Below are positions 6,704 through 12,804 of a stretch of DNA of 34,596 bases, one piece after another. The translations under genes were made by a program, and so were the position numbers. Below the pieces are notes generated by a model that saw only the letters and a program-made list of their open reading frames with translations, did not search any database and was not told the DNA's origin. Each line of letters begins with the position of its first letter. The stretch's first letter is position 1. The DNA is from a virus, in the IMG/VR virus record IMGVR_UViG_3300033388_002434, positions 1 through 34,596 of that record; one strand, given 5' to 3'.

Positions 6704-6922
6704 ATGTATCATAAAGTAAAAGACGGACGAGGCCAACACATGAAGGCTATTAGGGCTGAAAATTTAAAAAAAATCATTGCTTGGATATCAAAAAACCCTG
6801 ATGCTAACGCAATGGAATGCTCAATCGGGACAGGGCTTTGCTATAGCACAACACGGTCGTTAATTAAAGAGCTGAAGGCAGGGGGTATAAAAGGTGAAAA
6901 AGAGCTTTATCCTTTACCATGA
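6704..6922 (+). CDS. Small HTH-like protein, 72 residues
   Basis: The frame from base 6704 begins MYHKVKDGRGQHMKAIRAEN, with GAGG 5 bases before the ATG. The apparent upstream extension to 6638 lies inside the promoter and is discarded. Residues 20-65 look like a winged-helix or HTH unit: AENLKKIIAWISKNPDAN, then SIGTGLCYSTTRSLIKELKA, resembling a recognition helix followed by a wing. It could be a replication or transcription regulator for the operon it heads. It overlaps the next gene by 29 bases. Confidence 0.6.
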   Translation: MYHKVKDGRGQHMKAIRAENLKKIIAWISKNPDANAMECSIGTGLCYSTTRSLIKELKAGGIKGEKELYPLP

Positions 6923-7154
6923 CCAGTTTGATGCGATAGAAGACTTGACCGTTGAGCAAAAAGGGAACCTTTTAAACGCTATATTTATATATAGTAGATG
7001 TGGCAAAATAAGCAATTTAGACCCAGTCGTTAATATGGCATTTAAGTTTTTTAGAGTTACGCTTGATAGGGACGCTGAAAAATGGAAACAGATAGCAGCA
7101 AGAAACAAAGAAAACGGCAAGAAAGGCGGGAGGCCAAAAACAAATAATGATTAA
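6894..7154 (+). CDS. DUF6291-like phage replication-region protein
   Basis: An 86-residue product starting at a GTG (MKKSFILYHDQFDAIEDLTV), with AGGGGG 8 bases upstream. The sequence follows the DUF6291 pattern I know from phages: an initial KKSFILY, then LTVEQKGNLLNAIFIY, MAFKFFRVTLDRDAEKWKQI, and a terminal RNKENGKKGGRPK. Family members usually continue well past GGRPK into a low-complexity Asn/Pro/Lys region. Here the frame stops, and that kind of region appears in the next frame. This may be the N-terminal part of a broken gene or one half of an overlapping pair. Confidence 0.7.
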   Translation: MKKSFILYHDQFDAIEDLTVEQKGNLLNAIFIYSRCGKISNLDPVVNMAFKFFRVTLDRDAEKWKQIAARNKENGKKGGRPKTNND

Positions 7155-7368
7155 ACCCAAAAATAACCCAGAAAACCCAGTGGGTTTTTTCGTAACCCAG
7201 AAAACCCAAGCGAACCCAGAAAACCCAAGCGAACCCGTTAGTGGTAGGGTTAATGTCAATGCCAATGTTTTTAAGCGAAAAAACCCTAACCAAAGAAAAG
7301 AATTTGATTATAACAGCATACTAGATATTAGGGGATTTTTAGAAAGCTGGAAATTTAGCAAACCCTGA
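7147..7368 (+). CDS. Low-complexity C-terminal continuation or overlapping gene
   Basis: A 73-residue frame, MIKPKNNPENPVGFFVTQ and onward, rich in Asn and Pro. It overlaps the end of the DUF6291-like frame by 8 bases. Its nearest ribosome site, GGGAGG, lies 13 bases upstream, longer than ideal. Composition and position match the tail normally fused to DUF6291 proteins, so it is probably part of the same ancestral gene, shifted +1. Removing one A from the run at 7136-7140 would join the two into a product of about 158 residues. The middle is built from direct repeats. Confidence 0.45.
   Translation: MIKPKNNPENPVGFFVTQKTQANPENPSEPVSGRVNVNANVFKRKNPNQRKEFDYNSILDIRGFLESWKFSKP
7165..7231 (+). repeat. 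Short direct repeats in the split replication gene
   Basis: The 15-mer AACCCAGAAAACCCA occurs three times, at 7165, 7194 and 7213. The last two belong to a perfect 19-base tandem repeat (unit ending AAGCG). Spacings of 29 and 19 are not multiples of three, so the repeats are read as NPENP, TQKTQ and NPENP in turn. Confidence 0.8.
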
Positions 7369-7543
7369 TATTTATCTCTGGTAAGGGGTTTAACAAACAT
7401 TTAAGCAGCATGTAGCAAAATGTTAGTAACCATATTTGGCAACTTTTATTAACTACTTTTTATTATAAAACCCGTCGTACCAAGCGTTTACGGGGATGTA
7501 AGTAAAGAAAATATTTTACTATGTATGTTCTATCGGGAGGTTT
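7369..7543. other. AT-rich intergenic gap before the helicase gene
   Basis: A 175-base, mostly AT-rich stretch without a convincing gene. It holds an imperfect inverted repeat near 7395-7425 (CATTT against AAATG) and a TTGGCA followed by TATTAT at a poor 19-base spacing. An origin or weak promoter is possible but not shown. Confidence 0.35.
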
Positions 7544-9070
7544 ATGTTAATTAAATTAAGGACATATCAGCTTGATGTTATTAAAAAAGTAAGAGATGAG
7601 CTCATAAACGGCAATAAGCGTCCGATTGTTGCCATGCCGACCGGAAGCGGGAAAAGCCCCACAATGTGCGAGATAATAAAAAGAGCTGTAAACAAAGGAA
7701 CTCGCGTTCTTTTTCTTGTACATAGGCGGAATCTTGTAACCCAGATAAACGACATGCTGGAAAAACATTATGGAATAACGCCCGGTATAATTATGAGCGG
7801 CCATGAGCTTGATCTTGATAATTCGGTTCAGCTTGCATCAATTCAAACATTTTCAAGAAGGGTTAAGTTAGAAAAACCGGAATATAATAAATTCGTTGTA
7901 GCAGCTGATTTAATTTTGATCGATGAAGGCCACCGCGCCGTAAGTAAGACGTATCAAGACGTTATAGATCTATACGAAGATAAAATAATAATAGGATTCA
8001 CAGCCACTCCAATAAAAGCAAATGGATGCGGCATGGGGATGGTATTTGATAGCCTTGTTGTTGGGCCCGAAGTCAGAGAATTGACAGAACTCGGGTATCT
8101 TTCGCCTGTCAGATACTTCGTTCCTGGCAAGATTGATCTTAACGGCGTGAAGGAGCTTGGAGGTGATTATCAGGCGGGGTCTCTTGAGAAAAAGATAAAC
8201 AAGAAAAAGCTCATAGGCGATATTGTAGAAAATTGGCTGAAACTTGCAGAGAATCGAAAAACTTTAGTCTATACCATAAACGTGAAGCATTCAATATCAT
8301 TATGCGAGGCTTTTCAATCAGCAGGGGTAAAAACAGCTAGGCTTGACGCAAAAAGTTCAGACGAAGAGCGGGATGATGTATTTCACGCAATGGAACGCGG
8401 TGATATTCAGGTTTTGATAAATGTTTTATTGTATGTCGAAGGCTTGGACGTACCTTCTATTTCTTGTATAGTATTTGCAAGACCGACCAAAAGCCTTGGA
8501 TTATATAGGCAAGCAGGCGGTCGCGGGCTGAGGGTTGAAGAAGGAAAAGAGAACCTAATTTTTATTGACCACGCGAATGTCGTAGAGGAACTTGGAACGC
8601 TCGACGAAGAAATAGAATGGACTCTCGACGGAAAAGAAAAGGCGTTTAAAAAACAAAAACGGGATGGTAAAGAAAAAAAATTATCTCAATGCAGTGTGTG
8701 TAAGGAGATATTTTCAGGGAGATTCACATGCCCACGATGTGGTACGCCTTTGAAAAGTTTTGGAAAATTGATTGAAACCGTTGACGCTGAATTGGTTGAG
8801 TTAAAAGCGAAGAAGAAAACGAATCTAGATATGTCATGGGCAGACAAGAGAAGATTTGTCGGAGCCCTTGAATGGCACGCGCAAAGTAAGGGGTATAAAC
8901 CAGGGTGGGTGTCGCATGCTTACAAAGACTATATGGGGGTTTGGAATAACGATCCGAGAGTCAAAAACGTTGGGCCAATAAAGCCAGAGGGGGAGGTAAA
9001 GAATTTATTAACCCATATGTTAATTAAGAAGGCTAAAGCATATCAGAAATCTAAAGGAGTGAGCGTATGA
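7544..9070 (+). CDS. SF2 DEAD/DEAH-type DNA helicase
   Basis: A 508-residue superfamily 2 helicase. The Q-motif-like start LRTYQLDVI is followed by Walker A MPTGSGKS (about 31-38), motif Ia VLFLVHRRNLV, motif II IDEGH (about 125-129), motif III GFTATP, motif V-like LLYVEGLDVP (about 297) and motif VI QAGGRGLR (about 324). After the second RecA lobe come two cysteine pairs, CSVC and CPRC (383-400), a probable zinc ribbon, then a unique C-terminal domain. Such proteins serve as phage replicative or branch-processing helicases. Ribosome site GGGAGG precedes the ATG. It overlaps the primase gene by ATGA, so the two are translationally coupled and probably act together. Confidence 0.9.
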   Translation: MLIKLRTYQLDVIKKVRDELINGNKRPIVAMPTGSGKSPTMCEIIKRAVNKGTRVLFLVHRRNLVTQINDMLEKHYGITPGIIMSGHELDLDNSVQLASIQTFSRRVKLEKPEYNKFVVAADLILIDEGHRAVSKTYQDVIDLYEDKIIIGFTATPIKANGCGMGMVFDSLVVGPEVRELTELGYLSPVRYFVPGKIDLNGVKELGGDYQAGSLEKKINKKKLIGDIVENWLKLAENRKTLVYTINVKHSISLCEAFQSAGVKTARLDAKSSDEERDDVFHAMERGDIQVLINVLLYVEGLDVPSISCIVFARPTKSLGLYRQAGGRGLRVEEGKENLIFIDHANVVEELGTLDEEIEWTLDGKEKAFKKQKRDGKEKKLSQCSVCKEIFSGRFTCPRCGTPLKSFGKLIETVDAELVELKAKKKTNLDMSWADKRRFVGALEWHAQSKGYKPGWVSHAYKDYMGVWNNDPRVKNVGPIKPEGEVKNLLTHMLIKKAKAYQKSKGVSV

Positions 9071-10014
9071 TAGACATAAAAGAGGAGACAACTGGACGCT
9101 GGCCCGGGATTTTTTCTGCGTTAGGGATAGAAGTTGGGCAATCTGGATGCCATACCGCATGCCCGATATGCCAGCCAGGAGAAAGCGGTTGTGATAGGTT
9201 CAGGATGGATGACAAAGATGGTTCAGGCTCGTGGATATGTAACAATTGCGGGGCAGGAGATGGATTCTCGTTGGTTATGAAGGTTCTAAGTATAGATTTC
9301 AAAGAAGCAGTTAAAGCGATCAGAGACGTTATCGGGGCATGTGATATGACAAAAACACAACCGGAACCAAAAATATCAAAAGAGCTACTTAGAAAAATTT
9401 ATATCGGATCAAAACCGGTTTACGCTGGAGACCCGGTATTTTGTTATCTTAAAAACCGTGGCCTTAAATTAACATCTGACAAATTAAGATATCATCCGGT
9501 ATGCTATGAACCCGAAACGCATTATAAAATGCCTGCTATGCTCGCCACCTTCGCATTGCCTGACGGGACAGCTATTACGATGCACAGAACTTTCCTAACG
9601 CAAAATGGCGATAAGGCCAGTATAAAAAATCCTAAAAAGGTTTTACCAGCGCTCCAGAGCATGGTTGGCGGCGCAATAAGGCTATATGAGCCGATAGATG
9701 GGGTAATCGGGATAGCTGAGGGTATAGAAACTGCTATGGCGTGTTATGAATTGAAAGGCATACCGACGTGGAGCGCTGTATCTAATACGATATTAGAAGG
9801 TTTTAAGCCGCCTAAAGGAATAAAATGCGTATTTATTTTTGGAGATAAAGATTTATCGTATACAGGGCAAAAATCAGCATATATATTAGCGAATAGATTG
9901 ACGGTGCAAAATAAGATTGACGTTGAAGTTTGTTTTCCTGATGAGAATGGGGATTTTTTAGATCAATTAAATCGTGAATCAGGCCCAGCTATTCAAAATG
10001 ATGTAGAGATATGA
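9067..10014 (+). CDS. Phage DNA primase with zinc finger and Toprim domain
   Basis: A 315-residue primase-like protein. The N-terminal zinc domain has C32-x2-C35 and C58-x2-C61 (SWICNNCGAGDGF), as in CHC2/gp4-type primases. The C-terminal half has Toprim motifs: the acidic IAEGIETAMA near 215-224 and IFGDKD near 257-262, where Asp-x-Asp binds metal. There is no P-loop helicase domain, unlike T7 gp4 or P4 alpha; the helicase is the separate gene just upstream. It would make RNA primers for replication of the phage genome. Its stop overlaps the ATG of a truncated downstream frame. Confidence 0.88.
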   Translation: MIDIKEETTGRWPGIFSALGIEVGQSGCHTACPICQPGESGCDRFRMDDKDGSGSWICNNCGAGDGFSLVMKVLSIDFKEAVKAIRDVIGACDMTKTQPEPKISKELLRKIYIGSKPVYAGDPVFCYLKNRGLKLTSDKLRYHPVCYEPETHYKMPAMLATFALPDGTAITMHRTFLTQNGDKASIKNPKKVLPALQSMVGGAIRLYEPIDGVIGIAEGIETAMACYELKGIPTWSAVSNTILEGFKPPKGIKCVFIFGDKDLSYTGQKSAYILANRLTVQNKIDVEVCFPDENGDFLDQLNRESGPAIQNDVEI

Positions 10015-10027
10015 AAAATCCAGTAAA
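10004..10027 (+). repeat. 24-base direct repeat, left copy
   Basis: Bases 10004-10027 are identical to 11064-11087. The repeat begins TAGAGATATGAAAA and covers a gene start in both places. The pair brackets the cassette-like segment. Confidence 0.9.
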
Positions 10028-10079
10028 CCGTTTTTTATACGAGAGGAGTAATAATGATAAATACAATGGAATTGCGTAA
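10011..10079 (+). pseudogene. Truncated 5' copy of the downstream TubC_N-like gene
   Basis: A 22-codon frame, MKNPVNRFLYERSNNDKYNG and two more residues, opening by ATGA overlap with the primase stop. The first six codons and 8 bases upstream are identical to the start of the gene at 11071, about 1060 bases away. After AGTAAA the two copies diverge but stay similar. It appears to be the gene start left behind when the intervening cassette-like DNA was inserted, or one unit of an older tandem duplication. Confidence 0.5.
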
Positions 10080-10422
10080 AGCTGGGCAAGCTATTTTTAT
10101 AGCTGTTGAAGAGCCTGTTGCAAAAGACATATCGAAAAAATTAATTGCAGCGGCAGACGAAATAGATGCATTAAGAGACTTTGCTATCTGGATGACCGCC
10201 TGCGAATATGATTTTTACAAAAGCTTTTATGAGGAAAATAGGGTCAGATTATTACAATATGAAAATTTGAGAAAACACTTTAGATTAATGGTTAACGATG
10301 TCCTCGGCAACGGTTATTATAATATGGCTATGGACGTGTACGAAGCTGATAGAATTTGTTGCAAAGATATTGTACGAATGGCTAATAGATCAGCAATAGA
10401 GAGACTGTTTCACACAGTATAA
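10054..10422 (+). CDS. Cassette-borne hypothetical protein, 122 residues
   Basis: Starts MINTMELRKAGQAIFIAVEE with AGGAG 5 bases before the ATG. The protein is mainly helical; residues 25-45 (KDISKKLIAAADEIDALRDF) resemble the amphipathic helices of small phage proteins, but I recognise no family. Its TAA stop lies inside the first attC-like site (10417-10477), the normal arrangement for an integron cassette gene. The DNA just before it (TTATACGAGAGGAG at 10035-10048) fits a cassette start. Cassettes are usually promoterless; here expression would come from the replication operon. Confidence 0.7.
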   Translation: MINTMELRKAGQAIFIAVEEPVAKDISKKLIAAADEIDALRDFAIWMTACEYDFYKSFYEENRVRLLQYENLRKHFRLMVNDVLGNGYYNMAMDVYEADRICCKDIVRMANRSAIERLFHTV

Positions 10423-10477
10423 CCCGCCACCGCACACGACCGCTGAATAGCGCGGCTTGTGAGCTTAGGCGTTATAT
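10417..10477 (+). other. attC: attC-like integron recombination site 1
   Basis: A 61-base imperfect palindrome. The left core GTATAAC (10417-10423) is complementary at 6 of 7 positions to the right core GTTATAT (10471-10477). Between them are imperfectly paired inner arms around GACCGCTGAATAGCGCGGC and the string GAGCTTA just before the right core. Length, core spacing and position immediately after a short gene agree with attC sites (59-base elements). It shares CGACCGCTGA, AGCG and GAGCTTA with site 2. Confidence 0.8.
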
Positions 10478-10487
10478 GCTCTTTAAA

Positions 10488-10712
10488 ATATGCGGGGATC
10501 GGAGTTGCCATCCGATCTTAGGGGAGCCTTGTGCGAGCAATAAATTCCGGATGCCACGTGAGAGCAGCCTCCCAACCAATATGGTTGAGTGCCAGGAGGG
10601 TAATGCGGCAAGCAAGCTTAGGTGACGAAGCATTTATGGGGGTGACCCTAACATCGAACAATCGGTGGTTGTTAGGTGAACTAAGGGTTGCGAAGATACC
10701 CCACCCGCATAT
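10488..10712 (+). ncRNA. Structured RNA element, possibly a standalone HEARO/omega RNA
   Basis: A 225-base segment closed by a perfect 9-base stem, ATATGCGGG (10488-10496) with CCCGCATAT (10704-10712). Inside are a 7-base hairpin GATCGGA/TCCGATC (10497-10517) with a GTTGCCA loop, a stem CCTCC/GGAGG (10568-10599) capped by CAACCA/TGGTTG, and a long hairpin CCTAACA/TGTTAGG (10647-10676). Around the last, GGGG (10639-10642) can pair with CCCC (10699-10702). Codon-like frames through it are composition artefacts. From memory, the GGGTGACC, GGTGAACTAAGGG and GCGAAGAT strings resemble HEARO RNAs, the guide RNAs of IscB/IsrB proteins, but I could not check this. No IscB, IsrB or TnpB gene is in the window. 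Confidence 0.65.
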
Positions 10713-10773
10713 AAACAGTTGCTCCAGCCGACCGCTGAGAAAAGCGGCGGGCGGCTGAGCTTAATCGTTAGAG
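10710..10773 (+). other. attC: attC-like integron recombination site 2
   Basis: The right half is classical: arms CAGCCG-A-CCGCT and AGCGG-CGGG-CGGCTG around a GAGAAA loop, the string GAGCTTAATC, then core GTTAGAG (10767-10773). A bulged base in GCTCCAGCCG versus its partner acts as the extrahelical base typical of attC. The left core is poor as it stands (TATAAAC); joining CTCT (10479-10482) to AAC (10714-10716) would restore CTCTAAC, the exact complement. This suggests the RNA element interrupts the site. Confidence 0.78.
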
Positions 10774-10780
10774 GGTGAAA

Positions 10781-11029
10781 ATGAAATTTGGAGATATTGT
10801 TATAAATGAATGGGCGGGAGGGCGAAATCCTCACAAGGTATTGATAGTCGTTCATCACGGCAGCAAAACAGTGAGGTGTTTATCGCTAACTGGCGAAGAG
10901 GTTTTATTCAGCAATGATAAAACCTTAAAGTTGACGAAAATCAGTTCAGTTGATTTTTCGGAGTGGGAAGCGATTGCATCTAACCAGTCGCTTGACTCTG
11001 ACGCCAAAAGCAGCAGGCCAACAAACTGA
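10781..11029 (+). CDS. Second cassette gene, small beta-rich hypothetical protein
   Basis: About 82 residues, starting MKFGDIVINEWAGGRNPHKV. The ATG at 10781 is preceded by AGAGG, which is the right core of attC site 2, so the recombination site also supplies the ribosome-binding site. A GTG at 10775 is a less likely start. The sequence reads as a run of beta strands (KVLIVVHHGSKTVRCLSL, EEVLFSNDKTLKLTKI), like a small SH3 or OB-type barrel. The last 15 codons run into what looks like the left half of a third attC, so the C-terminus may be an added read-through. No function recognised. Confidence 0.65.
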   Translation: MKFGDIVINEWAGGRNPHKVLIVVHHGSKTVRCLSLTGEEVLFSNDKTLKLTKISSVDFSEWEAIASNQSLDSDAKSSRPTN

Positions 11030-11036
11030 AACCGTC
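10978..11036 (+). other. Degenerate third attC-like site
   Basis: ATCTAAC (10978-10984) followed by CAGTCGCTTGACTCTGACGC looks like the left half of an attC, and it lies at the end of a short gene. The right half and a GTTAGAT core are missing; the sequence instead passes into phage DNA near 11037. It would mark the decayed end of the cassette array. Confidence 0.45.
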
Positions 11037-11063
11037 GTTTTTTAATAGGCGAGTCGGAGGATA

Positions 11064-11087
11064 TAGAGATATGAAAAATCCAGTAAA
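11064..11087 (+). repeat. 24-base direct repeat, right copy
   Basis: Identical to 10004-10027. This copy leads into the intact gene at 11071. In both copies the bases upstream of the ATG also include GAT(G/A)TAGAGAT, so the shared segment is slightly longer if one mismatch is allowed. Confidence 0.9.
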
Positions 11088-11382
11088 TTATCTGTTTTTA
11101 CGCGGCCTGTACGTCTATTTGCAGAACGATGTGGCCCGGATACACGGTATGGGCCGGATTTGTCCGGAACAAAGAGAGAAACTTCTCGAATATGCGAAAG
11201 CGTATAAGTCGGAAATTATCGAAACTTTGAGCCGGGAAATACCACGATGCCTTGGATTTGTTTGCGGTCATGTAGAATATCGAGAGGCTGATGAGATGCC
11301 GAATTGTTTGTGGTGCGGCAGGGCTGAGAAATTAGTATTTGATCTGGAGGAATGTCCTGAAGGGTATTGGAAAAAGGATTGA
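11071..11382 (+). CDS. TubC_N-like protein with C-terminal cysteine cluster
   Basis: A 103-residue protein. Residues 1-55 resemble the TubC N-terminal docking-like domain often found beside phage primases: MKNPVNYLFLRGLYVYLQND, then a central glycine, then CPEQREKLLEYAKAYKSEII. Residues 60-90 carry CLGFVCGH and CLWCG, a probable zinc site. GGAGG lies 12 bases before the ATG, longer than optimal. Without the cassette insert the gene would follow the primase directly, overlapping its stop by ATGA. It may assist the primase or helicase, but this is inferred from position. Confidence 0.65.
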   Translation: MKNPVNYLFLRGLYVYLQNDVARIHGMGRICPEQREKLLEYAKAYKSEIIETLSREIPRCLGFVCGHVEYREADEMPNCLWCGRAEKLVFDLEECPEGYWKKD

Positions 11383-11432
11383 GATTTTAAAAAAATATGG
11401 CGTTGCTGAAGAATTTAAAAAAAGAGGAAGTA

Positions 11433-11774
11433 ATGAATTATAAATTTTGCGGAAAAACATTGAACCTGGAACAAGAATATCGACGATTCAAAGTTCCCGC
11501 TTATTGTATGAAAGAGCTGTGCAGACTTTACGACGATAGCCGGAAGCTGTGGGCGTTTATCGGTGAAATTTACCCGCAGACAAAAGAATTTCGCGATGGT
11601 TGGAATTGGAAAATTGTGTTTCCTTCAGCATTTACCGCTGAAATTGTTGAAATTAAAAAATTAGATAAAGAAGGAGGAAAAAATGGAAAAAGCAGTAAGA
11701 AAAGCACTAAAATCCGAATTAAAACCAATCGAAAAAGCGCTTGCAAAAATACAGATTCGGCTGGATCGGCTTGA
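11433..11774 (+). CDS. Hypothetical replication-region protein, 113 residues
   Basis: Starts MNYKFCGKTLNLEQEYRRFK with GAGGAAG 5 bases before the ATG; an upstream start at 11397 is less well supported. Residues 1-80 form a compact domain with aromatic residues (WAFIGEIYP, DGWNWKIVFPS). From about residue 84 the protein becomes a Lys/Ser/Thr-rich tail that overlaps the next gene by 92 bases, so the tail may be a late addition. No family recognised. Confidence 0.6.
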   Translation: MNYKFCGKTLNLEQEYRRFKVPAYCMKELCRLYDDSRKLWAFIGEIYPQTKEFRDGWNWKIVFPSAFTAEIVEIKKLDKEGGKNGKSSKKSTKIRIKTNRKSACKNTDSAGSA

Positions 11775-11823
11775 AAACTTGGGGAAAAATCGGGCACAAT
11801 GGAATAGGGGAAAAAGATGTTAA
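11683..11823 (+). CDS. Small basic coiled-coil protein, 46 residues
   Basis: A frame with a strong ribosome site (GGAGG, 5 bases before the ATG) beginning MEKAVRKALKSELKPIEKAL. It is a single amphipathic helix (ALAKIQIRLDRLENLG) with net positive charge, ending GKNRAQWNRGKRC. It lies inside the end of the preceding gene in another frame and overlaps the resolvase start by 7 bases. The ribosome site and coding pattern make it likely to be expressed; function is unknown. Confidence 0.6.
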   Translation: MEKAVRKALKSELKPIEKALAKIQIRLDRLENLGKNRAQWNRGKRC

Positions 11824-12275
11824 TTTTTGGCATAGATACTGGGACCCGCACAGGTTGGAGCTTTTACGATTCAAAAAAACAGAAGGTGATTGAATCAGGC
11901 GTCATGGATTTTTCGAAAAAACGCGGTGAATCGAATGGTATGATGTTCCTAAGATTCAGGAAGTGGCTTAGAGATATGATTTTAGACTACGGCCCGGGGC
12001 TTATAGCGTATGAACAGGCCCATCATCGAGGCGGGGCGGCGACTGAAATCGGCGTAAATCTTACGGGCCGGGTACAGGAAGTTGCGGAAGAGTATGTAGT
12101 CCCGTGCGCGACCGTTCACACAGCGACTCTAAAAAAGTTCGCTACCGGGAAAGGCAATGCTGGAAAACTTGCTATGATCGAAGCAGCGAAGTCGTTTTTG
12201 GGGCGGGAGCCGATTGACGATAACGAGGCGGATGCTGTTCATATTTCGCGCTGGGCTGCGGAGGAATACGCATGA
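11817..12275 (+). CDS. RuvC-like Holliday junction resolvase
   Basis: A 152-residue RNase H-fold endonuclease. The motifs are FGIDTG with the catalytic Asp at residue 7, LIAYEQAHH with the Glu at about 66, and DDNEADAVHIS (about 134-144) supplying the last acidic pair. TGRVQEVAEEY and KKFATGKGNAGK match the conserved middle of phage RuvC-like proteins. Length is close to RuvC (about 170). It would cut four-way junctions and branched replication products before packaging, consistent with its position after the primase and helicase. The start overlaps the stop of the preceding small gene. Confidence 0.9.
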   Translation: MLIFGIDTGTRTGWSFYDSKKQKVIESGVMDFSKKRGESNGMMFLRFRKWLRDMILDYGPGLIAYEQAHHRGGAATEIGVNLTGRVQEVAEEYVVPCATVHTATLKKFATGKGNAGKLAMIEAAKSFLGREPIDDNEADAVHISRWAAEEYA

Positions 12276-12778
12276 AACTTATAATTATTAACGGACACAA
12301 TAAATCGGGCAAGAACACATTCGCGGATTTTATCGCTGAATACCACGATCCGACCGTGTGGCTTTCGAAAATTTGGAGCACTCAGATCCCGGCAATTGCG
12401 AGAGTAGCCGGGTGGGATAGTCAGAAAGATGAAAAAGGGCGGAGACTTTTATCTGATATTGAGGATGCGACAAATCGGTATAACGGTATGTCGTTCAATT
12501 CGATCTGCTTTCAAATAAACAAGTTTTCGAATGTCGTCGAGGATATATGGATTACGCTGATGTGTCGGAAGCCTGCTGAGATTAAAAAGTTTGTTGAGGC
12601 ATATCCTGGCCAGGCAACAACGGTTTTAATCCGGTCGGATCGGTCAAAACCGGCAAACAACCGGGCGGATCAGGGCGTTGAAGATTATTTGTATGATTGG
12701 ATTATTGAAAATAATGGTACGATTGATGAGTTTAAAAATAAGGTGTATTGGGTAGTAAAAGCGCTTGAAAACCAATAA
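12272..12778 (+). CDS. P-loop nucleotide kinase-like protein
   Basis: A 168-residue protein beginning with a P-loop, NGHNKSGKNTF (residues 7-17), a variant Walker A of the kind seen in phage deoxynucleotide monophosphate kinases. The remainder is compatible with a nucleoside-kinase fold, including an Arg-rich SDRSKPANNR in the region of a lid. A C-terminal IIENNGTIDEFKNKV matches the usual ending of such kinases (a base-recognition strand and helix). It likely phosphorylates dNMPs for phage DNA synthesis. Its ATG overlaps the resolvase stop (ATGA). The exact substrate cannot be read. Confidence 0.7.
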   Translation: MKLIIINGHNKSGKNTFADFIAEYHDPTVWLSKIWSTQIPAIARVAGWDSQKDEKGRRLLSDIEDATNRYNGMSFNSICFQINKFSNVVEDIWITLMCRKPAEIKKFVEAYPGQATTVLIRSDRSKPANNRADQGVEDYLYDWIIENNGTIDEFKNKVYWVVKALENQ

Positions 12779-12804
12779 ACAGAAAAACGAAAGACAATAG
12801 AGTT

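Noticed and set aside
7165-7231. Possible CRISPR-like repeats
   Set aside because: Units are only 15-19 bases with uneven spacing and no spacers of constant length; they lie within a coding tail.
10531-10758. A 75-codon rightward frame starting at GTG
   Set aside because: It runs through the stems of the structured RNA and into attC site 2, has no ribosome site, and its composition follows the RNA structure.
10423-11040. Group II intron remnant in the attC region
   Set aside because: No domain V hairpin, reverse transcriptase or maturase fragment is present.
10028-11040. Cassette integrase or IscB/TnpB gene nearby
   Set aside because: No tyrosine recombinase, RuvC-HNH or TnpB-like protein is seen in any frame of the window. 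The RuvC-like gene at 11817 is the size of a resolvase and lacks any HNH or bridge-helix part.
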